NCBI GenBank assembly: GCA_037833965.1
Contig: AP031351.1
Location: 29,214,501-29,278,500, forward strand
From: Marchantia polymorpha subsp. ruderalis
Taxonomy: Eukaryota; Streptophyta; Marchantiopsida; Marchantiales; Marchantiaceae
Direction: 5' to 3'
Length of the DNA: 64,000 bases
Position 1 is the stretch's first letter. Each line of letters starts with the position of its first letter. Made by a program: the position numbers and the translations under genes. The notes below the pieces were generated by a model, which was not told the origin of the DNA, did not search any database, and was given only the letters and a program-made list of their open reading frames with translations. Shown one piece after another: positions 24,991 to 36,273 of the stretch.

Positions 24991-25517
24991 GTGCGAATTT
25001 GGCTATTTGATGGGGATTTAACAGTGGTGCTAGTTTCGGAGTTGGTCATCACGGAGCCGTTTGGTATTACTGTTGAGGACCAGAGTGGATTTACGCGGAG
25101 TGGGTTGAGGTATTGGATACCTTTACCTATGTTATCAGTTGGTGCGGAGGACCAGGATGTTAACGACACCAAATCTTTTGTGCTAATATCATCCAGTGTC
25201 AAAACCATGTTGATTTCGGACATGGATGGAATGTACGGGACTATGAAGTATCCACAACAATACTCTGGTATAGTTAACACCATTGAGTTTGATGACTTCA
25301 TTCAGGAGTTTGATACGGAGTGTGATATGCAATTTTTGCGTAATTCCATATTGTTCACACACATATGCATGAAAGGAATTGTTTCAGTATTTGAAGGAAC
25401 ATTTCATGGATGATTACAATCAGTTTAACAGAGATTATGTTGCGGAGATTGACGCATGGAGACATGAGTTTGACAGAGATGATGTTACGGAGATTGACGC
25501 ATTGAAACGTCATTGAT
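24991..25517 (+). pseudogene. Possible retroelement gag-like remnant
   Basis: A 140-codon frame at 24991-25413 contains EFDDFIQEFDTECDMQFLRN, and a shifted frame continues with ELFQYLKEHFMDDYNQFNRD and EIDAWRHEF to about 25517. The acidic, aromatic, Trp/Leu-containing pattern is reminiscent of LTR-retrotransposon gag. The family is not certain, and the shift implies it is broken. The last part includes two imperfect copies of a unit of about 48 bp (25430-25510) coding VxEIDAxxxx. Confidence 0.35.
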
Positions 25518-27934
25518 CTCCATGCTACTTGTCCATTATCCATAATGATGTTGGTACCAATGATGTTGCTATTAATGGAGATGCGAGCAGTAGCTTTAGT
25601 GGAGGTACCAGTGAAGATACCATGAGCGGTACTAGTGGGAGTACAGGTGAAAATGCTGATAAAATTACTAGGAGCGATACTAGTGAAGCAGGTGGAGATA
25701 TAAGGAAAATGGTTTATTTTGTGTGAGAAGATTGAGCTTAATATAATGGAGTAGAGAGTGATGAAGTAAAATTTGGCGAATAAATTAAGTATCACCTCAT
25801 ATTTTGATTCTATGACAAAAATTCCACAATTTTTGTAGTGGTGTTTTCAAAAGAGTTTTCCTGCTTTTTTTTCTAGTATTATAAATAAAATCTGGCACAA
25901 AGTCAGATCTTGTAATGATTTAAGCCGTGGGACAGTTTAGTCTACAGAACAATATTGCAGTGATTGATTAAGGTACTACGCAATCAGAGAAATGCGTAAA
26001 CTCGTAACTCGTAAAGTTTTTCTGCACTCTGAATTGCGGGAAAAAAAATCATGATGTTTCTACGAAACCCACTGACTGCTCAAAGAATGGCCCATGCAGT
26101 TTTGTGTGGTGCCACATAAAGTTTGTGTGTCTCACGAAATTGACTTGCTTGACCAGAAATCAGAAGACCATTTGGATCCTAATCAATCTTCTGTGGTTGA
26201 CCTGGTGATTAATGTGATTGGAGGTTTTTCTCTCGGTATGAAAACCAGATATCAAAGATACCCATGGAAGTGATTTCATGACAGGATGGATGACAAGTTC
26301 ATTCCGTCTTAGTGTCCTCGTAACTTTGTGTAGGTATAATATAGGAAGCTGTGACACGACAGTGCTCCTAAAATGGAGTAAAACAAGGATGAAAAGCACA
26401 AATCAAAAGCCACCAAAGAAATGCAAGAAGAGGTCAAAACTGAAAGCAGGTGGAAACAGATCCAAGTTTAAAGGGAAAGTGCAATGATATAATGGCAACC
26501 AAATGTCTATTACATAGAAAATCTGTTACACTGTAGCAATGATGTTTAAAGCAGAAGTTCGGCAACTTATCACTACGATTCATTAATTTTTAGTGATTGA
26601 AAACATAATTTGGCTTGACATTCATCGGAAATGCTTCGAGAAGAAGATCGATGCTATAAATACGCTCAGTTGAACCAGTAGGACCTATAAGAATTTAGAA
26701 ACTCGTGTCAACCAACAATGATTTTAGAAGAAAACATCAGGATCATGGCGGAAGCTGTGATACTCTGAATTGCACACAATGTCGAGGCCAGACCGACAGT
26801 CCTCTACACAACTGCGAGCCACTGAAGCATTTCCTTGAGATCTCGATCGAAGGCACCATTTGTGGTTAGAGACATGCGCTTCGGCAGACAGATTCTCTTA
26901 AGTTTACCCCATGATTCATTGAACGTGTGCTTCTTGCCTGCTCGACAGCTAGTTTTTCAAGGAGCACTCACAAAGTGCAGGCAGATCACAGATCCAATAA
27001 CAGTTTACAATGAAGTTTGATTGTATGATGGATGGGAAACTCCCCTAAGTCATAACTTCGATCCTGATGATTACCTAACTGCTCTGCTGGTCGAAAACCT
27101 TTTGCCATTCTTCTCGATTTTCAGCAATCGATGAGAATGGCAACTGCTGTAAAAAAACAACGTAGGGCTCGTAATGAATGAACTGAATTCACGAAAATCT
27201 TCCAGTTTGATGGAACATCTGTGAACCATGATAGCTCTTGTGAAACACAGCACTAGGGCTCATTCTCAGATGATAAGGAAACAGAAGATCCGGTCCAGGA
27301 GGGAGAAAAGTGCACTCTGCAGACATGAACTCTACTGTCACAAGGGGCACTATTAGCACTAGTAAGAAAGAATTCAAATCGGACGAGATTGATCGATCGT
27401 TCAGTCACTCGTGCCTGAATCAATTTCCGTTTCTTTCTCACCGACAGCGACGGCTCAAAACTGTAGAGTCCGCAGGGATTGAAAATCCATCGCTCACATG
27501 CTTCCTCGTCAGGAGGGAGTGCTAAGAATGCAGCTTGAAGGCATGCCGCCTCGCAGCCTCCGTTTGTGAAATTATGGCCACGATATAGGAAGAGACAGCA
27601 TCTGCTAGAACCATGTCACAGGCAACCAATTAGCTGCTGGTTAGCAACAAATGAGTGGACAAGGCATGCATCGGCTCTTGCTTGCTGAAGGGCGCAAAGC
27701 CTACAACTGCAACCTAACCTGCTTTGGGCGCTGCACCTCATCTGTGTCTGTCGCTCATGTGGATCGCATGACAAAATCGACCAGCCTCCAACAGTCATGA
27801 GCAAATGTATCCCAACACTCCGTGAAAGATGATGGGTTCCAAAACTGCCGGTGCAAATCTCTAGTGCTCATGACAATGTTCAGCCTGTCGCAGTTCCATC
27901 GGTCGAGACGGTGGTCGGGTCACCTCTTCTCTGA
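25518..27934. other. Intergenic region downstream of TBCC
   Basis: A low-complexity Ser/Gly/Thr/Asp-rich ORF of 65 codons lies at 25529-25726 (+). The 26100-26500 part has broken frames without recognised similarity. From about 26600 the composition rises toward gene-like values as the 3' side of the tubulin cofactor gene approaches. No RNA gene was recognised. Confidence 0.45.
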
Positions 27935-29044
27935 CTACTCGTCGCAACCTACACCGGTGACAATGGAGCCATCTTCGACATGAATGCGTTCCTTCAGGGG
28001 CACGGAGGTCCAATTGGGTGACGGCACTGCTCGCAGCCATCGGAAATCATCCACCTTCTCCCACAGCCCGGTTTCCTCTGCAAGATTGGCGGCTCTCAAA
28101 TCTTCCTCGATTCCCAGGTAAGAGAAGGCATAGGGAGCAAAGCGATTTTTCGTCGTGTACTCCACAATCGGCCTGCTCCGAACGCGGACGTAGAAATCTG
28201 TGGACTTTGTAGAATGAATTCTAATCTGATGGGACGCCAGGACGAGAGTGCTGTTTTCCACGTTCTCGATGAACACCGACCCTGTCACGGGTCCGACGAA
28301 AATCTGACAGTTCCTTAAACTATCGATGTACAAAGTGGTCAGCCTGCCTCTCAAATAAACCTTGCACTTGTTCAGATTCGAAAGTGTCAGCTCTGCACCC
28401 AAGACATCGGCGTCGCGCACGAAAACCATATTCTCTTTGCCCTGAATACGTTCTCGATTGTTAATTTCCGGAAGAGATGCTGCGGGAGAATCTGCGGGCA
28501 CAGGCTGTGGAGTGTCTTGGAGGCCATTAGGTTTCACTTGCCCTGTTTCCAGAGTCGTCGGCTTCTCTTCGATCGATGGCGCTGGCACCTTCTTGGCTGC
28601 CTTGTTGCGGAAAGAGAATTTCTTCTTCGGCAGAAGTTGGGAAGAGGCGGATTCCAAATCGTCCTTGAGTTTGAGGATGGTGGTTTGAGAAGATCGGACA
28701 TCGTACGCCGGAAGGAAGTAGGAGGCATCGGCGACGAGCTTCTCCAGGGCACCGACCTCGAGAGCGAGATCATCGAGGTGCCGTTTGATGTGGGTCGGCT
28801 CGACTTCGTTCGCCAGAGCCGATGCGAGTCCCTTCTCCACCACTTCCCTCTTCTGCCCAAATGCCGCCAGGAAAACATCGACGGACTCTCGCGGGTCGGA
28901 AGAGTCTGCGGCTTGTGATTTCCGAATGCTCGATCCCTCCAGACGATTCTTGTTGATGAGTGCCAACCTCTCCAACCTCTCCGCGTGCTTCCTTTCCAAC
29001 ATTTCTGCTGCCGCCGCCTGCACCTCGGCGTTTTCCGTCGCCAT
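27935..29044 (-). CDS. TBCC: Tubulin-folding cofactor C (TBCC / PORCINO homologue)
   Basis: TBCC works in the cytosol at the last step of alpha/beta-tubulin heterodimer folding, stimulating GTP hydrolysis by tubulin with cofactors D and E. The gene is one exon of 369 residues starting at ATG 29044, the usual length for plant TBCC. Residues 1-135 are helical and charged, like the N-terminal spectrin-like TBCC domain. A low-complexity Pro/Lys-rich linker follows at about 145-205. Residues about 205-320 form the beta-helical C-CAP/TBCC domain (VLGAELTLSNLNKCKVYLRG, LRNCQIFVGPVTGSVFIENV). The catalytic Arg of the family is present in HQIRIHS at about residue 275, and DFYVRVRSRPIVE follows as expected. 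No defects are seen. Confidence 0.93.
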   Translation of the reverse strand: MATENAEVQAAAAEMLERKHAERLERLALINKNRLEGSSIRKSQAADSSDPRESVDVFLAAFGQKREVVEKGLASALANEVEPTHIKRHLDDLALEVGALEKLVADASYFLPAYDVRSSQTTILKLKDDLESASSQLLPKKKFSFRNKAAKKVPAPSIEEKPTTLETGQVKPNGLQDTPQPVPADSPAASLPEINNRERIQGKENMVFVRDADVLGAELTLSNLNKCKVYLRGRLTTLYIDSLRNCQIFVGPVTGSVFIENVENSTLVLASHQIRIHSTKSTDFYVRVRSRPIVEYTTKNRFAPYAFSYLGIEEDLRAANLAEETGLWEKVDDFRWLRAVPSPNWTSVPLKERIHVEDGSIVTGVGCDE

Positions 29045-30527
29045 CTCTCCTACCTACAATCTGCAAACGAGCAATCAAGAAATCGACCTCCCTCGCACGA
29101 AGCTAGTCGATAATATACCCATCCATCTACACCTGGAAGCTATTCGCACGAGCACGAATTGGAATCATTCCAGGACCACGGCATCCTTCCCGTTCGAAGC
29201 CATGTCCACCGCTGGTCTCCCGTCGTTCCGCTCCCGTTCTACTCTCGTTTCGCCACCTCCTCGTGCAGCGACAACCCTCCGCCGCTCTCCTCGACACTCA
29301 CCCCAAACCTCGATGGTCTCTTCGATCGACGAAATGGGGATGCAATATGTAGCCCGCCAGGCGTCGGCTACTCCGCCCTTGAAATTCCTTCGGCCATTCG
29401 GTTCACACCTCGCGGAGTCTTTTGAGCTTCCGAATACATTCGGAAGCTCGACTCAAAAAGTCCTCGTAGGTCACGCGAGCACTGACGAGAGGGAGGGAGG
29501 AAGGAAGGGAGGGAACGATGATTTGTGAGGCTCATGTCGGTTCCTCGAGCTTGATTGATTGAGTGCCTGTCCGCAATGGATCCTGCGGGGCTCTGGGAGT
29601 GGGAGAGCCCTTTGTTATTGATTCTGGGTTCCATCTGATGCCTCTAGAGTGGCCTCCATAGCGCCAGATGAAGTGCTGGAAGCTTTTCACAGCTCGTACG
29701 TCTTTTACTGCGAGACCGGTCGACAAATCAGTTCCGGCAGAACGTCCGGACAGACAGCGCTAGAACACTCGATGTGACCGACAAGACCAGACCTGTCGGG
29801 AGGGGCGAACCCTGCAGATGATTCGTGACGATTCGTTCTTCAGTAACAATAAGGTTTTCTCGGTTTCTCGACCAGCTGGACCTCGAAGCAGCCTCAGCTT
29901 CCGGCAAAATTTGAGCGATTTTGAGCAAATTCGCATCCGTCTACATGCGATCGAGTAGATTATTCATACACGAGGATCAATGGAGTGGAGTGAAGTGTGA
30001 ACTGGTCGAAATGCACGACAAGGAAACCCCGAGAATAAAGCTGGACGACATCACAGGATCCATCCTGACGCCAAAGCGTCGCTCAGACTCTTAAAACGAG
30101 ATGATGATGATGTCTATACTGTACACAAGCGAAGGCAGCAGACTTTGCTGTATTTATTATGAACACCACCCATCAGAAGGGGATTCGCATACTCCAACTC
30201 AACGACGTCGACTGCACCGGCCTCGCTCGCTTGTCTGAGAGCCTGGTGCACGCGGCGACGCGCATGTCTCGATCTTACCTCACAAATCACTGAAGCGGCA
30301 CCAATGAGCAGTCACATGTATTCGGACTGGACACTCCAAACAGGGAGATGGAAAAGTAAGGCCAGTCTAGGATTGAACTTAGTCTACTCTCGAACGATAT
30401 CACGCTAAGCTTAGCACATTGGAGTCTCCAAAGGTATATCTATCTATCAATCTATCTACTATGAGCCCTCCTCCATTCCGGGTTCAAGAATCTGATCAAA
30501 TTCAAACTCCACAATTATGTTACAAGG
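29045..30527. other. TBCC upstream region and PP7 downstream region
   Basis: TBCC and PP7 are both on the minus strand, so this interval is the promoter side of TBCC and the 3' side of PP7. No coding region is supported. Open frames near 29050-29530 are continuations opposite TBCC and look like shadows. Confidence 0.6.
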
Positions 30528-33029
30528 CTAATATTCGTCACCACTTCCTCCTGAGCCCTCCGATGAGCCTCCCAGGTCCAGCTCTTCGTCGGAATCGATA
30601 CAGTTCACGAAGTCGTAATACGGTTGGACCTGCATCGATGACGACTTGCGTTATTATTGCATTCCGTGCACCTCCAGCAGGCAGGCACAGAGAGAGAGAG
30701 ACAGAGAGAGTGTGTGTGTGATGGTGCCTATGGCAGCAGACCACATGCAACGGAGGCCAGAGCCTCGCTGGAATTTTACTCCTCGTTTCGAAACACAGAT
30801 GCACATGTGCTAGAGGATGTCCGACTCGATATGTCTCACAACACGGCAAGACTGTGCACAAGACCACGAGAAGGAAGCAAGCTTTACCTTGGGTCGAGGG
30901 AGAATAGCTTCAAAACAATGGAAATGGGGCTCTGAGAAGTCAGGAGCTTGCAGGACTATGTAGGCCCCTTTGTTGCAGTACCTCTTTTGCTCTTGCTGTG
31001 CACCAGGAGATGAAAAGGAAATGTCAGTCGAGTGCGGCATTCACATCCCCAGCCATTAAGCCTTTCACCGCAGAAGTATACAAATAGAGCGAGTGATCAA
31101 CGTGGAAGTTCATTATGCACAAATCCTACAGAAGACCATAAATGATCGGAGAGGGATCGCGGGAGAAACCTGAAATTGAGGATAATCAGGAGCACTGAAA
31201 AGAGTAACAAGTTTGCCTGCTTTGACGACATGATCGACAGTATATCCTTTATTCATTGGTGCCATCTCCGGCCGCTTCTCCCGTGCATCCGGGCCCTCAT
31301 GCGACCTGACTATCAACTGCAATAAGCGTCCAACAAACTAAACCCATCACGAAGAGGTCGACCACCATGGAATCAACTACGAGTCTCGGTCATCAAATAA
31401 CATCCAAACGAGTCACGTTGCCTTCACTAAACTTGACCGAGAAAGCTTGACTTTTCCAAACCGTGTCGAGAATTTGCTCAAACGATATACAGCTGTTCGA
31501 TTTTCACAAACTGTCGAAAGGGTGACTCTCCGACTTCTCACAAGGGCTACAATCGATTGCAAGTGATGCTTACCTTGATTTTGTTCTTCTCCATGAACTC
31601 TTGAGTGCAGTCCGGACCCCAGAGCAAACCGATACCCCTAGCTTTATTATGAGAAAGGCCATCATGGGGAGAAGGGTCGGACCACAGAACATCTGCAGGA
31701 ACAGCGTTTTGCCCGTAGCCCGAGGGATTCAATACACCCCTCCTGGCCTTTTGCAAATCACTCAAGGTTCCCAATTTTAATGACCCGTCCTGACTGCGTG
31801 TCCTCATTAGGCGCCTGCCAATCTTACTTCGCTTGGATGGAGTCGGTTCCACGTATCTGAAGAGCCCTCCGTGAGCGAGATATACACAGCCTGCCACTCG
31901 AGCAGCCAGAGGATGTCCCTCGAAACAGCCGAGCACTTTTCGATACAGGTGCCTAGCTCGATCACCGTACTTCGTCATCACTTCTTGTTCGAACCCGTAA
32001 GCGCTCGTACAGAATTTCGTCTCGTGGTTGCCCCGCAGCAAGAACACTCGGTGTGGCATGAGTATCTGATTCATCACCCGACAACGCCCAGAATTATCAG
32101 GACATTTGGAGTGGACTCATACAAATTTCAGCTCGAACGTAGTCAAAAACCTGTAGAGAATTTGACGACTCTAAAATTCGTGTAACTAGGTTTCTCACCA
32201 CCGAAGCATGAGTTGCTGGATTGCATGGAAGTGTAGGCATTCTCTAAAATGTCACTCCAGAAAACAGAACTTCATGAGCAGCTTCGGGATGAGACAGGAA
32301 GGTCCCAAAATTTGTATTGCGATTTCCTTCTCCATCATCCTGATTATTGGGTCCGCATCATGACACTGACACTCCTAATTCCAAGAAGCAGAACAGCGAA
32401 ACCGAACTTCTAGCTTCGTTGGGCCACACAAACAGGGGAGGGAACAAAATCAGAACCTAGCAAATTCATGCAATTCATTACAAGTCTGGAGACGCTAAGG
32501 GTGTCGGATTTGGTGTCGAGACCTAGTTTCAACCATCCATCCATCGGGGCCAAAGTAAAAGAGCAACAAGGTGGCAAACAGAGGCGAATGCGGCGGAGAA
32601 TTGCTCGACCTTCCAGCATAAAAGGTAGAGATACGTCTCGAGCCCCCACGCGCCCCGATCGACATAATCTCCATTGAAGACGAAAATGCGATCTGCAGCA
32701 GGCGGGCCGGCGACCTCGAGCAAATGCAGAACGTCATGAAACTGGCCGTGCACATCTCCGACCAGGACCACTTGACAATCGGGTTCGACGCTGATCTCGA
32801 CGCAGTTGGCCTCTCGATGCAAAAGCTTGGATGCAGTACTGATAATCTGGTCCGTCAGCGCGACCGGAAGTATGGTGGGCAGATCGGTGGGCAGCATGTG
32901 GCGACTCGCGTAATCCAAAGTCGCGGCCAGCTGCGCTACCCATTCCTCCGTCAAATTCCCTCCCTGCGGCCATTGCACCGGCTTATCCCACTTCACTTCC
33001 CCTTCTGCGTCCTCCAGGGAGGGCGCCAT
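30528..33029 (-). CDS. PP7: Serine/threonine-protein phosphatase 7 (PP7)
   Basis: PP7 is a plant PPP-family metallophosphatase linked in Arabidopsis to light and heat signalling and calmodulin binding. Exons on the minus strand are 33029-32610, 32065-31574, 31316-31170, 30995-30888 and 30629-30528. All are in phase, giving 422 residues. Metal-binding and catalytic motifs are all present: GDVHGQ (91-96), NGDYVDRG (119-126), RGNHE (151-155), HGG, and RSHEG (308-312). A basic insert after HGGLFRYVEP (SKRSKIGRRLMRTRS) matches the PP7-type insertion. The last exon encodes VQPYYDFVNCIDSDEELD followed by a Gly/Ser/acidic tail; the PYYDF end matches the Arabidopsis terminus. Reading through the last intron instead gives an unrelated tail ending at 30810. 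Confidence 0.94.
30691..30721. repeat. GA/GT microsatellite in the last PP7 intron
   Basis: An (AG)n stretch passes into (TG)n on the plus strand, within the intron 30630-30887 of the PP7 gene. On the transcript this is a CA/CT-rich tract located between the donor and the acceptor. Confidence 0.75.
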
Positions 33030-34306
33030 GCCATCCGTATCTCAACCTTCCTCCTCCTCCTCCTCCTCCTCCCTACTCTTCTTCCTCTTCTTCTTCTTGC
33101 TGCCTCCTCCTCCTCCTCCTGCTGGACCCCTCCGCGTACAATCTCGCCTTTTTGCGATTCATCCACCAACCAAAGCGCGACCCTCGTCCAGCACCACCAC
33201 CGCCAACACCGCTCTCTTTTTCACTCCCTTCTATTCATGTCGCTCTTTTGAGCTCCTCCCTCGTCGTACCGCGTCGACATACAATCCCTCACTCAGTCCT
33301 CTTCTCCTCCTCCTCCTCCTCCCTCCCTCCCTCCCTCCTTCCCTCCTCGTCTCTCGAGGGGCTGGTCGCTGTCGCTGTCGCCGTCTCCTCTCGGCTCTCG
33401 CTGGCGGAGGAGATGGAGGCAGGCAGCGAGTAGGACCGTTCGGTCGCTTGTTTGTTGCCTACCGCATCGGCTATGGCTTCTTCTATTCTGCGACAGATGA
33501 GAGCGACAGACACTGAGAGAGAGAGAGAGAGAGGGAGGGAGGAAGGCCGTGCCTCGGGGAAAGCGCAAGAGTGGGTGGGAGCTTCGTCGTTCCTTCGCGA
33601 CGCAGACAGACAGAGAGCCCCTTCATGCGCTTTTCTCCGTCCCTGCCTTCCTGCTGCCCTTCCTCCCTTGCTTGGCGGCGAATGTGCAGCAATTTGTCCC
33701 GCCAGACCTGCAGGCACCACGGCCGCTTTGACTGGCCGGACGACGCGACTCAATCATCAAATCGCAGACACCGCGACGGCCCTTGGACTTTTTCCCTCTC
33801 CCTCTCTCTCTCTCTCTTCAGGTCAGCACGCTGAATTTCGATCCACCTCGGTTTTCTCAAGGGGCGTGCGTCTCTTCTCTTTCGATGGCAATTCTTCATT
33901 TCATTTCATCGTCCTCATTTCATCAAAATGACGAGGGCCTCCGGGGACTAGCTAGGGCATTATTTTACACGCCGATGTTATTCATCGACAATCCCGACGG
34001 AAGCAGTTGTTCCGACGATCGATGCCGCTCGCCTACACAGAGACAGCTTCACGCTCATGTTCCACCGTCGTACGCTTCTCCCTCCGGCCCCTCCGACCCC
34101 TCCGGCTCCCCCGGGGGCCGCGAATGTGTAGAATTCCCCAGTCGTCGAGTACGGTACGCGCCCGCTCGTCGTACCCCCGGTCCGTCGTACAAAGTCCCGG
34201 TCGCGGAGTTGCTGCTCCTCACTGTGACCCCCCCTCTCTCCCCCTCACCGACTGCTCGTTCCCCTCCTCTTTGCTTTGCTTATCCTCATCTCCTCGTTTT
34301 TATCGA

Positions 34307-34344
<38 letters not shown>

Positions 34345-34345
34345 G
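33030..34345. promoter_or_regulatory. CT-rich upstream region of PP7
   Basis: The region just upstream of the PP7 start is packed with pyrimidine tracts on the plus strand: (CTC)n near 33045-33075 and 33300-33345, (GA)n at 33517-33540, (CT)n near 33795-33823 and (CT)16 at 34309-34340. In the PP7 sense these are mostly GA-rich. This looks like a leader and promoter with GAGA-type repeats. ORFs here are low complexity and were not accepted. The promoter function is inferred from position. Confidence 0.45.
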
Positions 34346-36273
34346 TGAGTCGGGGCTTCCGAAGTCAAGATGCCCCGCCCTTGCCTTTGAAGCCCATTGC
34401 GACTTGCGCATCTGCTCGCATTTGATTTATCCCAGGAATCAAATCGCATGCGAGGGGGCCCAGTTCAGACGAGACAAGAGCGGACTGTTCATGGAGATTT
34501 CATTTAACTTCTCGATGTTGTGCGTCATGTGGCGAGTTTGTCTTCTGCAGGTAACGACTTGGCATTCGGATTTCACGTGTCTGATGCATGGGCCCATAAT
34601 GATAACTGTAATCGGCTGCGAGTTTGCATACAGTATTTGATGCTGCGGTGTTTCAATGAACTGCTGTACTCGAGTCATCTGTGGAGACTACTCTTAGACT
34701 GGTCTGGGCAACAGGAAGGCTGGATCCATGTGACCAGAGAAAGATAAGTATGGAAAGCAGAGAAAAATCTGATGCGCATAATATTTTCTTATGAATAATT
34801 CTGTTCAGCTACTGATTTGTTTTTCCTCTCCAGTAACTACAGTACTGCAACAACATTCTTAGTATCATCGATAGAAGTACTGTAACAGCATGGGATCCGT
34901 GAACTCTACGTGTGCGAATTTGGCCTATTTTACTGCCTGTACAGTCACAGCTCAGATAGGATTAGGTCATCTTCGGACTGAGCGTCAGGGTTCTGTAAGT
35001 TTCGCTCGAGTTACGCAGTCCGCACTTACTCTCTGGCTGTAAGGAAGCATCCGATCGAACCGAACCGCGTGGTTGGTGCGACGTGGTAAGTCCTCGACGT
35101 GGTAAACCCGTTACCAGCTCGAGCCCATCTTCCTCTGATCAAGCTTTATTAGATTTTACCAGGAAGGGGAGTGTCGGAAAAGGATTAGCTCTAAGCAAAC
35201 CATTCTAATCTAAAAAGACGTGCTCACCGTCGGAATACAATGAACTCACATAATCAACTCAACTGCACATGGGGTTGGAGGCTGGCCATATTTACAAGCT
35301 CCGGAGGCCTTCCTTTGGACTCGGTGCTCCATCGCTCTATCGTGATTATGCGATCATGACCGTCGATTTATTCTTTTGTGATTTTGGCCATCGAGGTATT
35401 TTGATACTTTGCTACAAGCATTTGGGCTCGGGCTAGGGGGGCGCGCGTGCGCGCGCACACACACACACACACTTACTTTCGCGCCATCGACAAAATTAAG
35501 TAACTCGTTGGAGAACACTAAGGCTGCCCTTCCGTGCCATGCCATGAGTATTTTCGAGAATCCTCGCAGCACATTCGAGGAATATTCTTCCTCATAGTAG
35601 ACTGCTTGACGATCATATAACGAAGTTATTTTCTTTCAAGAAAGCAAATCGTGTAGAGTACAATGCAGTCTGCGTTTGCTACCTCGTGAGGGGGAGTGGT
35701 GTGTACTAACTACGGGTTAGCAACTGCGTCCTCTAGTCAGGTCTAGGTCTAGGTCTAGTTCGAACTCTTCGAGAGTCCATGTTCAGTAATGTACAATTCA
35801 CGTAATAGAATCGATCCCACGATCATGAGGAAGGAAGGGGAGACCCTCCTCTTCTATTCTTCAGTCCATTCGCTTAAATTTGCAGAGCGCTCGCGTCCGT
35901 CGAGGGTGCTGAAAAATTGGGCGTGCTGAGATTTCACGAGGGGAGTGGGGGTACTCGTCCCCTCGCGCTTGATTCTCATCGACCGACCACGCAGCGTTTG
36001 ACGGTGGAATTCTCTGCATCCCTGCACCATCCTCGCGATGGGTTCGGTGCTGGGGTTAGATGTTAATAATTCGTCTTCGTTCCTCGAATCGAAAGCTCGA
36101 TCTCACCTCGGATTCAGGGATACGGTAGCTGGAGTTCGAGCTACCTTTTGTTGCACGAGGATGAATTTTGGGCTGGCTGTGAATCTCGGGCACGCACGCT
36201 CGCATTCGTCAATCACGAAGCCGGGTTCTTCGTGAGCGAGCTCCCGTGGTTTAGAGTCCGAGCAGACGTGGAT
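34346..36273. other. Intergenic region between PP7 and TBL
   Basis: No coding region is recognised. It contains a 32-bp alternating purine-pyrimidine tract at 35441-35472 (listed separately) and three tandem copies of ggtcta near 35738-35758. Confidence 0.6.
35441..35472. repeat. Alternating GC/AC tract (potential Z-DNA)
   Basis: A strictly alternating purine-pyrimidine run, GC-rich on the left (gcgcgcgtgcgcgcgc) and (AC)n on the right, lies in non-coding sequence. Such tracts are the classic Z-DNA-prone type. No flanking gene is within 800 bp. Confidence 0.8.

Noticed and set aside
28785-29528. A 247-codon plus-strand ORF opposite the start of TBCC
   Set aside because: The first third is antisense to TBCC codons and the remainder is Ser/Arg-rich without a recognised domain.
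30340-30420. Possible tRNA on the minus strand with gttcaatcc-like T-loop
   Set aside because: The stems do not pair into a cloverleaf, and no anticodon arm could be drawn.
35735-35760. Three copies of ggtcta as a possible telomere or enhancer array
   Set aside because: It is too short and does not match the plant telomere repeat; probably a chance microsatellite.
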